Origin: Salvator merianae | Lineage: Eukaryota; Chordata; Lepidosauria; Squamata; Teiidae | NCBI GenBank assembly: GCA_003586115.2 | Contig: QVOM02000112.1 | Coordinates: 49,138,143 to 49,202,142, forward strand | Reading direction: 5' to 3' | Length of the DNA stretch: 64,000 bases | Shown here: in pieces, positions 1 to 11,400 of the stretch | Position numbering within the stretch: position 1 is the stretch's first letter | Layout of the letters: each line of letters opens with the position of its first letter | Notes under the pieces: generated by a model | Databases searched by the model: none | Told to the model about the DNA's origin: nothing | What the model saw: only the letters and a program-made list of their open reading frames with translations | Program-made: the position numbers and the translations under genes

Positions 1-1713
1 GAAGACAATCGGTGGAAGAAAAGATCTGAAAGTGATCAGGAAGGCAAGAAACATGAAATGTAGAAGAAATTTTGGAAGGAGGAGGAAGTCAGTAGTAAAA
101 AATATTACTGTATGAATTGTTGAACTTAATGTAAATTTTATATGTCTTAATACATAAATACATAAATACATTAAATAAATAAATAAATATTGTTGATTGT
201 ATTGATAATACTGTATCCCTTCCCAGGAACACAAAACATCACTGCTGTTTAAACACTGTATCTCTTCCCTCATCTGTCTTCTTTCCTCTTGAACAACTAT
301 ATTCTTTCTTCAACAGTTTCTTAGGCATCCTGATCTCTTTTGAAAACAGCATAAACCTCTTCAATCTTGTGTATCATATTCCTACCATGTTCTGTGCTTT
401 TTCTCCATAATGAAGCTCTGATTATGAGTTTTTCCTTACCCTAAACCTTCTCTTGGGTTCCAACTGGCTGTGAAGTGACCATTACTAAAAACCTCAGTGT
501 AAACCCATCCAGATTGCAATTTGTGGATACATGTGCCCTGTCCTAGCAATTCCTATAACATTACTTGATTTTCATCAGTAATCATTCTTGCCAATGGAAC
601 CACAGTGTTATAGAACACCATGAAAAAATACACTTTTGTTGTGTGGGGAAGTGCAAGTTTCCATGAGAAGACATATAGCCTCCATAAAGGAATGGTTAAA
701 ACAAGGATAAAAATCAGAATAATACTCAACAATTTCCTCTCCTGGCTAGCAGGAAAATTCTATAGGCAAACTAATTGTAGTCAAATACTCTTCTGGGAAG
801 GCAAAGGTTACCATGCCTACATGGAGTAAATTAATAGGAGTGGAAGAGAGCCAGTAACAATAATCTTTAAAGCGATCTCCCAAGAGACTGGCAAAATACT
901 ACAAGGAATTCTGAATCTATGTGATCCCTTAGGGCACCATTTGGGGCTGAATATCAATTTCCATACGTCTACTATCAACATGAGGACCACTGATTACAAC
1001 TAGCAGTGATGCATTCATCCCAGCTAATGGTATCATGAGGCTGACTTTCCAAACTTCTGAACAAACTGAAAGAAATGCTTGGAGTTTCAAAAGTTCTGAG
1101 AATACAGTAAGACCAGCACTCCTCTCCTTTCTTGTCCTGCCCCAAATGCAACTGATAAAAGAGTTGTGAAGACAGAGGGGGCTACAGCACAAGTCTGGAC
1201 ACGCATGTGAAGTGAACAATGCTACTAGCGACCCAAGGAAAACTGAACACCCAAATTGGAAAAGAAGACTGGAGCTAACAATAGTGACTGATGTTCCTGG
1301 GGTGATGTGTTAAGAATTAAACAAAAAATTTTGGAGGGTTTGGGCTCAGCTTATAACTATTTACTCTTTTCTTAAATACCTCTACTCCTGGATTTAGGCA
1401 TTATTGCCACTGGTAGCCCATGAACAGTAGGGTAATGGGGGAGATACTAGTGTCTGACTGAAAGTTTTGCTTTAACTTTTCCAAACCATATTTTGATTGC
1501 AGATTTTCTGCTAGACAGTAATTTGTCCAGGAAGGAAGTAATCTTGGGTATAGCATTCCCAAAGTACCAGGGCAGTAAAATGCGTTTTCCAAACCTTGAG
1601 TCAGCAATGAAATGTATTTTCTAAGACTTGTTAAGGTAGAACCACTCAGTGAGAAAGTCTCCTGTATAATCAACAAGCACTCCAGAACTAATCCTTTTTA
1701 AATCACCAGCAAG

Positions 1714-2441
1714 ATGTCAATAATACCATGGGTCAAACTTCAACAGGAGGATTCAAATTCCATTTCTGCCTTGGTAGGGGTAAGTAGTGAGTTAGCAAAG
1801 TTTGCTGCTGGCACTGAAGTGTTCAGGGTGGTAAAAACTGAAAGTAATTATAAAGAGCTCCAGAGGGATCTCTTGATATTGGATGAGTGGGCAACCAAGT
1901 GGCAAATGCTCTTCAATCTTAGCAAGTGCAAAGTGATACACATTGGGGCAAAGAACCCCAATTACACCTATAAACTGATGGGGGCCAAGTTTTCTGAGAC
2001 AGGCCAGGAAAGGGATTTTGGGGTTCTGGCTGACAGCTCAATGAAGGTGTCGATCCAGTGTGCAGCAACAGTGAAAACAGTAAATTCAATGCTAGTGGTA
2101 ATTAGGAAGGGAATAGAAAATAAGCCAGCAAGGGTCATTGTGCCTCTTTATGAATCTATGGTGAGGCCACACTTGGAATATTGCGTAAAATTCTACTCAT
2201 CTCTCCTCAGAAAGGATATTGTGGAACTGGAAAAGGTGCAGAAAAGGGCTATCAATGGCTATCAGCCCTGATAACAGCAGGAAGTGGTTGCCTCCAAAAG
2301 CCAGCTGCTAGGACACTGCAAGCAGAGCAAGTTGTGTATGCTTGCCCTACTAGTGGGCTCCCTGTCCAGCTGGTTGGCTACTGCAAGAGTAGACTGCTGG
2401 TCTAGATGAGCCATAGGTCTGATCCAGTGAGGCACTTCTTA
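1714..2441 (+). mobile_element. CR1/L3-like LINE, 3' end with dead reverse transcriptase
   Basis: An open frame from 1714 to 2271 reads like the palm and thumb part of a CR1-type reverse transcriptase: LQRDLLILDEWATKWQM, LSKCKVIHIGAKNPNYTY, ERDFGVLADSSMK, VPLYESMVRPHLEYC and RKDIVELEKVQKRA. At the position of the catalytic F-A-D-D box the sequence reads KFAAGTEVFRVV, so both catalytic aspartates are gone. After the frame, 2380-2441 carries a family tail (GGTCTAGATGAGCC, GGTCTGATCCAGTG). The copy is 5'-truncated and inactive. Confidence 0.85.
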
Positions 2442-2496
2442 CGTTTGTATTTGCAACCACTTCAAAGTTTGTACTGAGGTACCCAGCTCTAGTTAG

Positions 2497-3938
2497 AGAT
2501 ATGCCCCACCCTGTTTAGTTTACCAAACTCACCCTGAACCAAACCTGGCCTTACATTTTAGATTCAGTTCAAAGATGGCTGAACCTTACTTTGTTCATTT
2601 CTGAGCTTGTCAAAGCTTTGACAATGGCTGCTGCAGCCTTTTGCAGCCCTGGTGGCTCTTTATGCCACGATAAGAGAAGGTTCAAGGTGGCCTTAACAGA
2701 AAGCAGAGGTATGGCTACCCTTACTGGTGGCAAAGGGGCATGAGGCAGCCCTTACCTTTTTTTTTCCCACGGTCACATTTTTGTTTTATTTAATAAAATA
2801 TTGTATTACAATATAGTATGCGCGTGCATAGATGCAATCAAATGCAATAAGAAACTGCATTCCAAACATAAAGGTCATCCATGATTTGATAAAATCAGAA
2901 AAGGATATCAACACATTTTTTGTTATTTTGATACTAATATACTCCAAGAAAGTGCCAGTTGCCCATCTAACATGGGTGAGTGAGTTAGCAGGGGTTGCTA
3001 GGTCTTATTGAATGGAGTAGTAGAGTCTTTACCTTTTATTAATTGTATTTGGTGAGTTATAAATGCTTGGGATAGGATGTCCCATATTTTGGAGTACTAG
3101 TTCCTAAGGTTGAAAATACTGTTATCCTTCCGTTGTTAGGCTATTGTATATCAGACCACCAGAGCTGGCTGAGCTGCTGGGTTTGTCTGCTTCTGCCACA
3201 CCCTCTCCAGAAAGATATAAGAATGATGGCTGATGTTGGGATAGAGAATGAGACCACCAGAGCTGGCTGGCCTGTTGGGTTTGTTTGTTTCTACCACACC
3301 CTCTCTAGAAATAGTAAGAACTATGGCTGATGTTGGGGCAGGGAATAGAGACCACCAGAGTTGGGTGAACTGCTGGATTTGTTTGTTTCTGCCACGCCCT
3401 TTCCAGAAAGACATAAGAAGTATGGCTACTGTGGCTGGGACAGGAAACAAAGACTTCCAGAGCTGGCTAGTGACACTGTTTTCGTTCTTTTAGATAAATG
3501 TACAGGAGTGAAGTGCCATGTCTGGTACCGTTACAGAGGGCAGCAGCCCCTATCACAGTGATGAGGGAGGGTGAAGCAGTGAAGCGGGCTGAGGTTGTGA
3601 AGGAGGCGTGAAGATCTTTTAGGATTTTTTACCTTTACAGAGTGCAGCAGTGGAGTGGCAGCCTGTATGGCTTCTTTGTGGCTTTGCAGACCTTTACAGC
3701 CTCTATAAAGGCCCACTGCATCTGCAGACATGTCATGAATAGGCTGTAAAAGGCTGCTGTGCTCCACAAAGGTACCTTGCACCCCTCCACTTCCTGCCCC
3801 TGCAAACCAGAACTTGAACCCCTGGGCACTTTGACAAAATGGCCGGCGGGGTTCGTCAAGGCACGTCAAACCTAGTCACCAGGATTCAGTTTGACGTGAG
3901 CCAAATTCAGTTCTCCTGGTTTGGTACGTCTCTAATTT
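2497..3938. mobile_element. Candidate inverted-repeat DNA element with internal minisatellite
   Basis: The left edge TTAGAGATATGCCCCACC and the right edge, read on the other strand as TTAGAGACGTACCAAACC, form an imperfect terminal inverted repeat. Just inside both ends the sequence is rich in AACC/CAAACC motifs. The ~1.44 kb between them has no transposase frame and contains the ~100-bp-unit tandem array at 3153-3470. A non-autonomous DNA element is the likely reading. The boundaries and a target-site duplication are unproven. Confidence 0.4.
3153..3470. repeat. Minisatellite, ~98-102 bp unit, just over 3 copies
   Basis: Units begin with AGACCACCAGAG-like sequence at 3153, 3251, 3349 and (diverged, AGACTTCCAGAG) 3451, giving spacings of 98, 98 and 102 bp. 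Each full unit contains GTTTGTTTGTTTCT- or GTTTGTCTGCTTCT-like sequence, then GCCACACCCT- and CCAGAAAGA-like blocks and ATGGCTGATGTTGG. The open frames across this stretch are a by-product of the repeat. Confidence 0.85.
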
Positions 3939-4079
3939 GAAAGTATAAGTGTTGTATTTTTTCAGGAGCATGCAGAAGCATTATCTTTTCTTAGATAACA
4001 TTTGTCTCATCTGCTACTAGATAACTGATATAAATACAGTGAAATTTTAACACTCAAGCAGCATGAATGGTTTTGAGTC

Positions 4080-4335
4080 TGTAAAAGACTGCTAAAGAGC
4101 TGAAAAGAGGCCCTTACAGACCACCATACCATGGCTGAGCCCCATAATGATGAGCTGCACCTTACTCCTCCTCCTCTCACCACCTGAAAACAATGTGACC
4201 TGCAACCCAAACCCCCTCACCTGCCCTAAAAAGATGGCTGGGCAGGTTTTCAAGGCACCCAAACCTGTTTGCTGGTGCTGGGATTCAGTTTGATGCAAGC
4301 CAAACCCCAATTCTCCCTGTTCAACACATCAATAC
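4080..4335 (+). repeat. Second copy of the repeat seen at 3640-3935
   Basis: The segment around AAAGATGGCTGGGCAGG, CAAGGCACCCAAACC and ATTCAGTTTGATGCAAGCC matches, with many changes, AAAATGGCCGGCGGGG, CAAGGCACGTCAAACC and ATTCAGTTTGACGTGAGCC at 3838-3905. The order and orientation are the same, so this is a nearby direct copy of the right half of that element. Confidence 0.6.
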
Positions 4336-4690
4336 TACTTGATTCATTGCCAGAGGGTGTTGTGATGGCCAGACCCACAAAAAGCATTATACCTACAAGA
4401 AAGAGGGGGTTAGGGAAAACAGATTTTAGAACTCCATAGCACTGCTCAAAGCACAGTGCAGGAAGCAGGCCTTGAGTGGTAAATTACTGTAGTTTCTTTC
4501 AACTTGTTTATCTCTTGGGCAGCAGCAGCCCAGCAAAGAACCAGGAACCAATACTGCCTCAGAGAAACTCCAGCCATCACTACCTCCTTCTTCTTCCTCA
4601 AAGCTCAGTTACTGATTAGCTATCCAGCAACTGATAGTCCATTGGGGGGAAGGATGTGTAGTCTTTAGTATAAGGCTGCATACAGAACTG

Positions 4691-5062
4691 GCCTAAAATG
4701 TGGGATTATCCTGGGACTATAATGGGATTGTCACATGGCAATCCCAATATAGCCACAGGAAAAAGGGGCGGAATCGTGCAGTATTGCTAATCAGGAAAAA
4801 TCAACCCCCACTGCGGGCTTTCCCCAGCCAGCAATATGGGCTCCCCTGTTTGGACACTTTCTCCCATAGTCTCTGGCCTGGAAATGGCCACCATGCATGC
4901 ACTGGGCTGAAACCAGGCCAGAAATGGCCAGGTATTGCACACTTCACACCATTGAAATACCCAGATGTATGCAGCATGCCACCTCGGGAGCAAGCATCCA
5001 GACTGGAAAGTGCCCTGCCATTTTGCCCTGCCAGGGAGAGGCAACAGGGAGAGGTGACTGCA
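4691..5062 (+). repeat. Medium repeat, same family as 37198-37543
   Basis: It starts GCCTAAAATGTGGGATTATC and carries AAAATCAACCCCCACTGCGGG, CCTGGAAATGGCCACCATGC and CCATTGAAATACC in the same order as the minus-strand copy at 37198-37543. The long open frames here are not shared with that copy and are unlikely to be coding. Confidence 0.75.
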
Positions 5063-5346
5063 TTTTCTTCTCACCATCTGGAGACAGCCAAAAACAATTA
5101 CCTTGGTATTGAACCAAACTATCAGGATGTTATAAAGTTATCACCCTTAAACCAACTATATGAGACTGTGCATTTGCTCATTCAAAGATACCTGAATCTC
5201 ACACCATCATACTTGCAGATATAAAGGGATGATTAAACTTCATATATGCACCTATGTACATTCTGTTGGCTGGACATACAGTTACAATTTAGAAACCTTA
5301 TGGGCAATTTTGTGCAGGTACTGAGTCTCAAGTATTTTTGACTTAC

Positions 5347-5452
5347 CTGTAAAGGCATCAAGATAGTTTGGAATGCTGGAATTGGATGCTCTCTCCAGTT
5401 AAGCCCATCAACCAGTTTCTTGTAATTTACTTGTTCTTTACAATCTTCACAC
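5347..5452 (-). CDS. EFHC2: EFHC2 coding exon, penultimate by homology
   Basis: This 106-nt exon lies between CATATAG|GTGTG and TTTACAG|GTAAGT. It reads [19 protein letters not shown], then [34 protein letters not shown] is the conserved second EF-hand-like end of EFHC2. It leaves in phase 0 with a strong donor, so at least one further coding exon must follow. That exon should carry the last ~35 residues and was not found in 1-5346. Confidence 0.93.
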
Positions 5453-8400
5453 CTATATGTAGATTGGATATGCATATTTGTTCAGTAAAATTACTTATTG
5501 TGCTTAAAAGATACTTTACAAAGAAGATACTTTGTGTACAAACTATTTTTAACGTCACAATGATTCACAGCAGTTCTAGCTCTTTGGAAGAAACTCCCAG
5601 CTGATCTGAGACTACGGAACTGTAGGAGACAACAGCCCTTGTCTTCACTAGGCCTTACTCTGGATTATATTCCGGAATAGGGACCTGCCATCTGCCTGCT
5701 AGTGTGGACTATGACAGATCCTGGGGTCTGCCACAGTCTGTGCTAGCAGGTAATCCAGAATAAGACCCAGTGAAGAAATGGCCAATCAAAGGCCTACACA
5801 TTTACCCTGACATTTCCTGAACTTTGGTCTCAATAAATAAATGTGATTTAAAATATTTAAGCAGGGTTTTACATTTTTGATAATTATTGCATTTTTGCCA
5901 TATCAGACCCATATTTCTTCCAAAATAATTTCTCCTAAATTCAACCTGCGTCCTATTTTTTAATTTATTTTCCCTTGCCAAGTTATAGGTGTATCTTATA
6001 TGCCGGTGCATCTTATATGGGGCAAACTACAGTAGGTTTTAATTGCATTTTAATTGTTTCTATCCTTGAGCTGCTCTGAGTAGCACAAGGTGGTAAGGTG
6101 GATATAAATCTGAATAAGAAATAAAATGCCTCGCAAAACATGGGAGAATTGAATTAAGGCCTTTTTTTATTACACAGTTAACTAGACTGTTGCTTTTTAC
6201 TTCCTCCACAGAAGAACAAAACCTGCTGGCATCACTGAAAACAATTAGAACCACCTGGAGAAGTATAAATCCTGCTTCTTTCTTTCACTTTTTGCCTGTT
6301 TTGGTGCATTCAATTTCCTTCATTGAGTTATATTATCATAAGAGAAACAACTAGAGTCACCAGGAGAGATGCAAACCATTTTACTTCCCTCTTTCCCTTT
6401 TTGCCTGTTTGGTACACTGGGTTTCTTTCCTTGGGTTTATTAGCATAAGAGAGTATATAGAAGTAAGGAAAGTAAGCTACAATGTATTTGCAGGTATGTG
6501 CTCTTGTTTCTCTACCTCTAGTCAAAAGAACCCAGAAGACCTGGTGACCACCCTGCACTGAGTATGGTGGTCTGACCACTGTGCCTGTTGGACAAGGTCA
6601 TTTATGCACAGATCAAATTAATGCAGGGAATTATAGGTCTAGAGTTTGAGAGGGGATGCTAACCAATTATCTGATTGGACATACAAGATCATCAATTCAC
6701 GCCTGACGATGACATGTTAGGGGCTTCTGCTAGAAATGGCTTGACTAGAAAACACAGTTTTAACCCTACCATCTCCTAGGCAACCTTTTGACCTAACAGG
6801 TATTTACACCCCTCTATGCATTTTTTAAATTTTATTTTACTATGAAGAATGCTGAACTGGTATCGGCACCATCATTTTGCGCAACTGTAATACCTGAGAA
6901 AGCATTCAGTTTGTACTCAGATCTCTCCTCAAGGTGGTAGAACAGCTGGAAAAACTTATCTAGGGTCTCGGAGCCAGTATGCCTTTTTCCCACGTAAATA
7001 AACTGTCCTCCTTTATGACTTCTCCTGTCTTACAGGATCCTCATCTAGGATCCCCACCTAGAAGCCCTTTTTCTAGAACTCTTCTCAATATCTTCTCACC
7101 TTCACCTGCACTTGTGCGTCAGTACAACTAATGCTTTCATACTTGTCCCCTCCTAAGGAATATCCTCCTAAAGCTTATCTCTGTGCAACAGTGGTACAGG
7201 TCTAAGAGCTCCTGGACTTATTTCCTCAATACAATGTTTCTACTCCCTTGCACGTTCACTTTGATGCCAATAGGTTAACATTGGTTCCAAACTCTCCTCT
7301 GTGATTGAAACCGGCCCAGGTTTTTCACTCAGTTTGCAGCACCCCACTGGATTCTATTCCTATGTATGTGTGTTTTGGCTATTTCTCCATTCTGTTCTTT
7401 GGGAATTTTATATACATTTTTCTTTGTACCTTAATTTAACCTGCAAATTAAATTAAGTTTAATTTTAACCTGCAAAAAGACCATTATTAAAAACTGAATT
7501 ATAATATTTCCATCCTATCCTATATGCAGACAAAGCAGTTCCCATTAGCATGGAAGAGAATCATGATTTCAATAGTGTCCTAATGGATTCATTCTAGAAT
7601 TAAGAAGCTGAATTCCAAGGAACCTGATCCTTCTATATGAAAACTTTTAAAACCCTTGTGTGCAAACAGAATCCAGAGTGGATCCTCCTGATTTTGCTTA
7701 CTGATGGGGAATATGGATGACTGCCACAAATATGTTTTGTATTATTACTAATATTTTTCTGGTTTGGGACAAGCAATCACTTATCACATAAGATATTGAA
7801 TCGATAAAAGCCAAAGTTTTAGAGATTATCTCTGAAATCCTGGATAATAATTATTCCCAATCCTTTTTTTAAAAGATAGCAAACACACACAATAAAAGTC
7901 AAGCGGCATTAAACCTGATTTACACATGGGTCTCAGGATAAAGTATAGCCTTTCACTAAACTCTATGGTCCATGTAATAGGGCTTTAAAAAGATTACTAC
8001 AAGCTTTCATCATATAAGAATCCTATGGGGCAATACTAGATTGCTATATATTTGTTAACATCCTGTAATTTCGAAAATAGGCTGTTACTATTCAGTGCTG
8101 AATACATTCTCATTTTACTGGCTCCAAAAAGATGATGACATATTTCTAGCAATCATGGGCAAGGGAAAGCTATGTAACTTTCATACAGCTTCAGGATTCA
8201 GAAAAAGACAACTAGTTTTCAAGAGATGATGCCTACAGTAGTGCCAGCAAAGCAGACAGTCTCATCAGTGGCAATGAATGATGGGAGTTTAATTCAGCAC
8301 CCTCTGTAGGCAGTGATAATCTACACAGTGCAAAAGCCATGGAAAAGCAAAGCTCCAATTCAGTCTTTCTGATGGGTTTTCATACCCATCCCCACCACCC

Positions 8401-11400
8401 TAGCAGGAGCTGCAGGAGACTGCAGAGGAGATCCAGTACAGCTAGAAAAAGAACTCTTGCATCCCATCCAAACCTTACTTAAATGCAACAACAGACAGCA
8501 CATGAGTGCAGGGAAAGGACTTACCATGGATTCATTCAAACCATCTGGAGTCAGAAAATATTTGGCAAATGGTACTTTGATGCATTTTGCATCAAAGTCT
8601 CATATGCCATGATTTGCTGACTTACAGGCTTTGGACAAATCCTGGTAAGTCCAACCCTGCACTCACACACATGCCATTACTTAAATGCCATAAACAAATA
8701 CATTTCATTCTATATTTAGGTCGCAATCACATTCTAAAAACATTGTCTGCCTGGGGGGGCAGGCAGGGAACTCAGGTTGTTATTGGCCTGGAACAGCCTG
8801 ATCACACCTACCATGCCTCTGCCATACCAAGCCTTTGTAGATCCCCTTCACCTGGTAAAAGGTAAACTTCAGTGTGGCAGCAGGGTAGGGAGCGATAGGG
8901 GCAGTGGTAGCGGTAGCGGCAGTGGGGGATGTCAAGATATTGGCAGCGGTGGAGTTGGGTCCTTCGCGGGACTAGGTGAAGCAAGGCAGCTCTGTGCGTG
9001 GCACAGAACGAGTGCAGCTGACAGTGACCAGCTCATGTTACCCTAAGTGCCAGAGAGCCTGCTGGCTGCCCTCCATGCCACTATTGAGCTGGATGGCAGC
9101 CCTTTGCCTGGGTCTGTTACTGGCTGAAATGGACTCAGGGCTGGGATTATCTGATTTCAGAATAGTCCCATTTGAGGCACAAAAGTCCTTGGAAAAACCA
9201 AAAATGCACTGTGGCACCTGGTCTGCGAGCACCGAAGATGGTTTCCATTCTTCTTAAATATAAGGTGTGACTGGGGCCTTATAATACATTTTTCCTAAAG
9301 AAAGTAGGGGAAGAATCATAGTAGTTACTTTAAAAAGGAAGAAAGTATCCAAATAAAATAATTCTGTAACACAGTTTCCATAGAGAGGCACTTAGTGGCT
9401 CTTTGTTTCTAATGAGGCTACTTCAATCATTACCTTTTCTTTGGAGACTTATTTAATTCTGTAGACCAATGACGGATAGCATGAAAAAAATATTTCTCCT
9501 TATCAATCCTAACATTCCTGCTCAACAGCTTCATAGATAAAGACTGAGTTCATACACAGTATAAAAGGGCACTTCTGAGGCACCTTAGAGATGGTTTGCA
9601 AGTGAGATTGTTCACATACCAGTCTGCTCATTGTCCTATGAATATTCTAGTCTAGAAAAGGTGGATTGAAGATGGGATGGGAACACAAGAGTCACACACT
9701 ACTATTTCTAAGGCACTTTTGAGTAGCTTTTCTGCTACATGTGAATGCAGCCCATAATGATTTGCAGAGGAAATGATACAACAGTTCTGTAAATTGAAAA
9801 GCCCTTCTCCTTAGTCACTACTTCAGAGGACACCTGGAGAAAGGCTTCCCATGAATATCTCAGTTCGCAGCCAAACACATGTGGCCGGGGGTGGGGAGGG
9901 GAGTTCTCCAGGTGCCAGGTTTGTCTGCAAAACCTTTAATCAAATGTTCCTTAAAGGCAGCCTTAGATAACATCTAAGTGCAGCACCGTATTCTTAAATG
10001 CTCTTTTTGTGCATCATTCAGAGGAAGTAGGCACGCAACACTGGTAAGTGGATTACAATGCCCTTGTGGCAGAAGAGAGATTTGCCATAAAAGGGAGCAC
10101 GCACATCTCTGAAATAAATACAAGTTGTCACCACAACTTGCACATCAGCTTTAGTTGATGAAAGCAGCTGTGTACCACAAAAGCCAATTAGGCTTCTAAT
10201 CACCGAACTGGCCCAGGTCGGATTATAAAATTATTCTTCAAAAAGAGCAATATCCCGTCCAAAAGCAGTTCAACACCCTATTATTGTCCTCTGTTTTCAC
10301 CATTCCTGTGTTAATGCGTGCAGGGGGGAAGAAAGGGGAGAACAGATTGGTTCTACCTCTGTAAAACTCGTATTGTATAACTTGGGAAATAACTGGGAAC
10401 AAACCTCAGCTTTCAGATTTGCTGGAACAAGGATTTAAAGTGTGTTCCAATGAAAACTGTGGCACGGTATTGTGGGAAATTGTTAAAAGCCTTAATTGGT
10501 ATTGAATAATATGGCAAATTCAGTTAACATCTACAGCGCAGATAAACAATACACTGCTCTGACCCATTACTTATTTCATGCTATGAAGTCCTGCAGCCTT
10601 TTTCAGATTAAGAAACTGATTCCAAACACATTGGACACAGTTCAGAGACAGCTATGACTCAGGCTTAAACTGTCCGATAAACGGTGCGATTCAGCAAAAC
10701 TCTCACTTTATGAAGTGCATTTAGATCCCATTGTACATCCAAACACCATACTATTTCATATTGTTCTTTTTTCCTCATTCTGTATAGATATAAATAGTAC
10801 ATTTAGCCCAACTGAGAGTATACAACTCTCCTCTCCCAAGACATCTATTAAACTACCATTTTACAGAAGAAGGGAAAGGATTCTTAGTTTTACTCTCAGA
10901 TTCTAGCCGTCCCAATGCATCTTTTTGGCAGTCCAGGTTAGTGGGAGTTCTAAAAATGAATTATTTTTCTCTGTTTGACAACTACTTATGACCAGGTGTC
11001 AAACATGATGAATGTGCAGCAAATTGCAAAAGCTATCCATCTGCCCACCACAGGGAACTCCCTGAAATGCTTTTGTTTTACGAAGGAAGGAAGAAGTTTT
11101 GAATAACTGTGCCTTAATTTCATCAAGCATTTTGCCGAACGCTATTGCTACCCTTTGATGAGATACTAAGGGACGTAAGGTGGTGATCTTCCATTTTTTT
11201 GTCCTACCAGGATGTATTTATTTTTATAAAGCAGCTCCATTTTTTAAAGTGCAAGTCTTCAGGTACTCCCTTCAAATACAATGTCAAAGTCTCTGCTCCT
11301 CTTTAAGGCAAGGGATGCGGGGGAAGAGGAGATTGTTTTGGCAGGAGGAAAAAGCCCTATGGCTCTTGGGAGTCCACATGAGGGATTTGTTAAGAGGAGT

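Larger units (their letters stand above)
1..5346 (-). other. EFHC2 final intron or 3' region, repeat-filled
   Basis: Downstream of the last exon recognised. It holds AT-rich simple sequence (151-190), a LINE reverse-transcriptase remnant (1714-2441), a candidate inverted-repeat element with an internal minisatellite (2497-3938), a related copy (4080-4335) and a medium repeat (4691-5062). I could not find the expected final EFHC2 exon here. About 200-1700 shows nothing I can assign. Confidence 0.6.

Noticed and set aside
1401..1676. Minus-strand open frame with LGM...NY...GLE, resembling the EFHC2 C-terminal tail
   Set aside because: Spacing is off, WLGMPSP is not present, the stop is not where expected, and no acceptor gives the phase-0 entry required after 5347.
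3153..3470. Possible CRISPR-like array
   Set aside because: Units are contiguous tandem copies without unique spacers, in a vertebrate intronic setting.
3531..3869. Two overlapping minus-strand open frames
   Set aside because: They lie in the right half of a repeat whose second copy (4080-4335) does not keep the frame.
4700..5224. 174-codon plus-strand open frame
   Set aside because: Mostly inside a dispersed repeat; the sister copy at 37198-37543 does not preserve it, and the residues match nothing.
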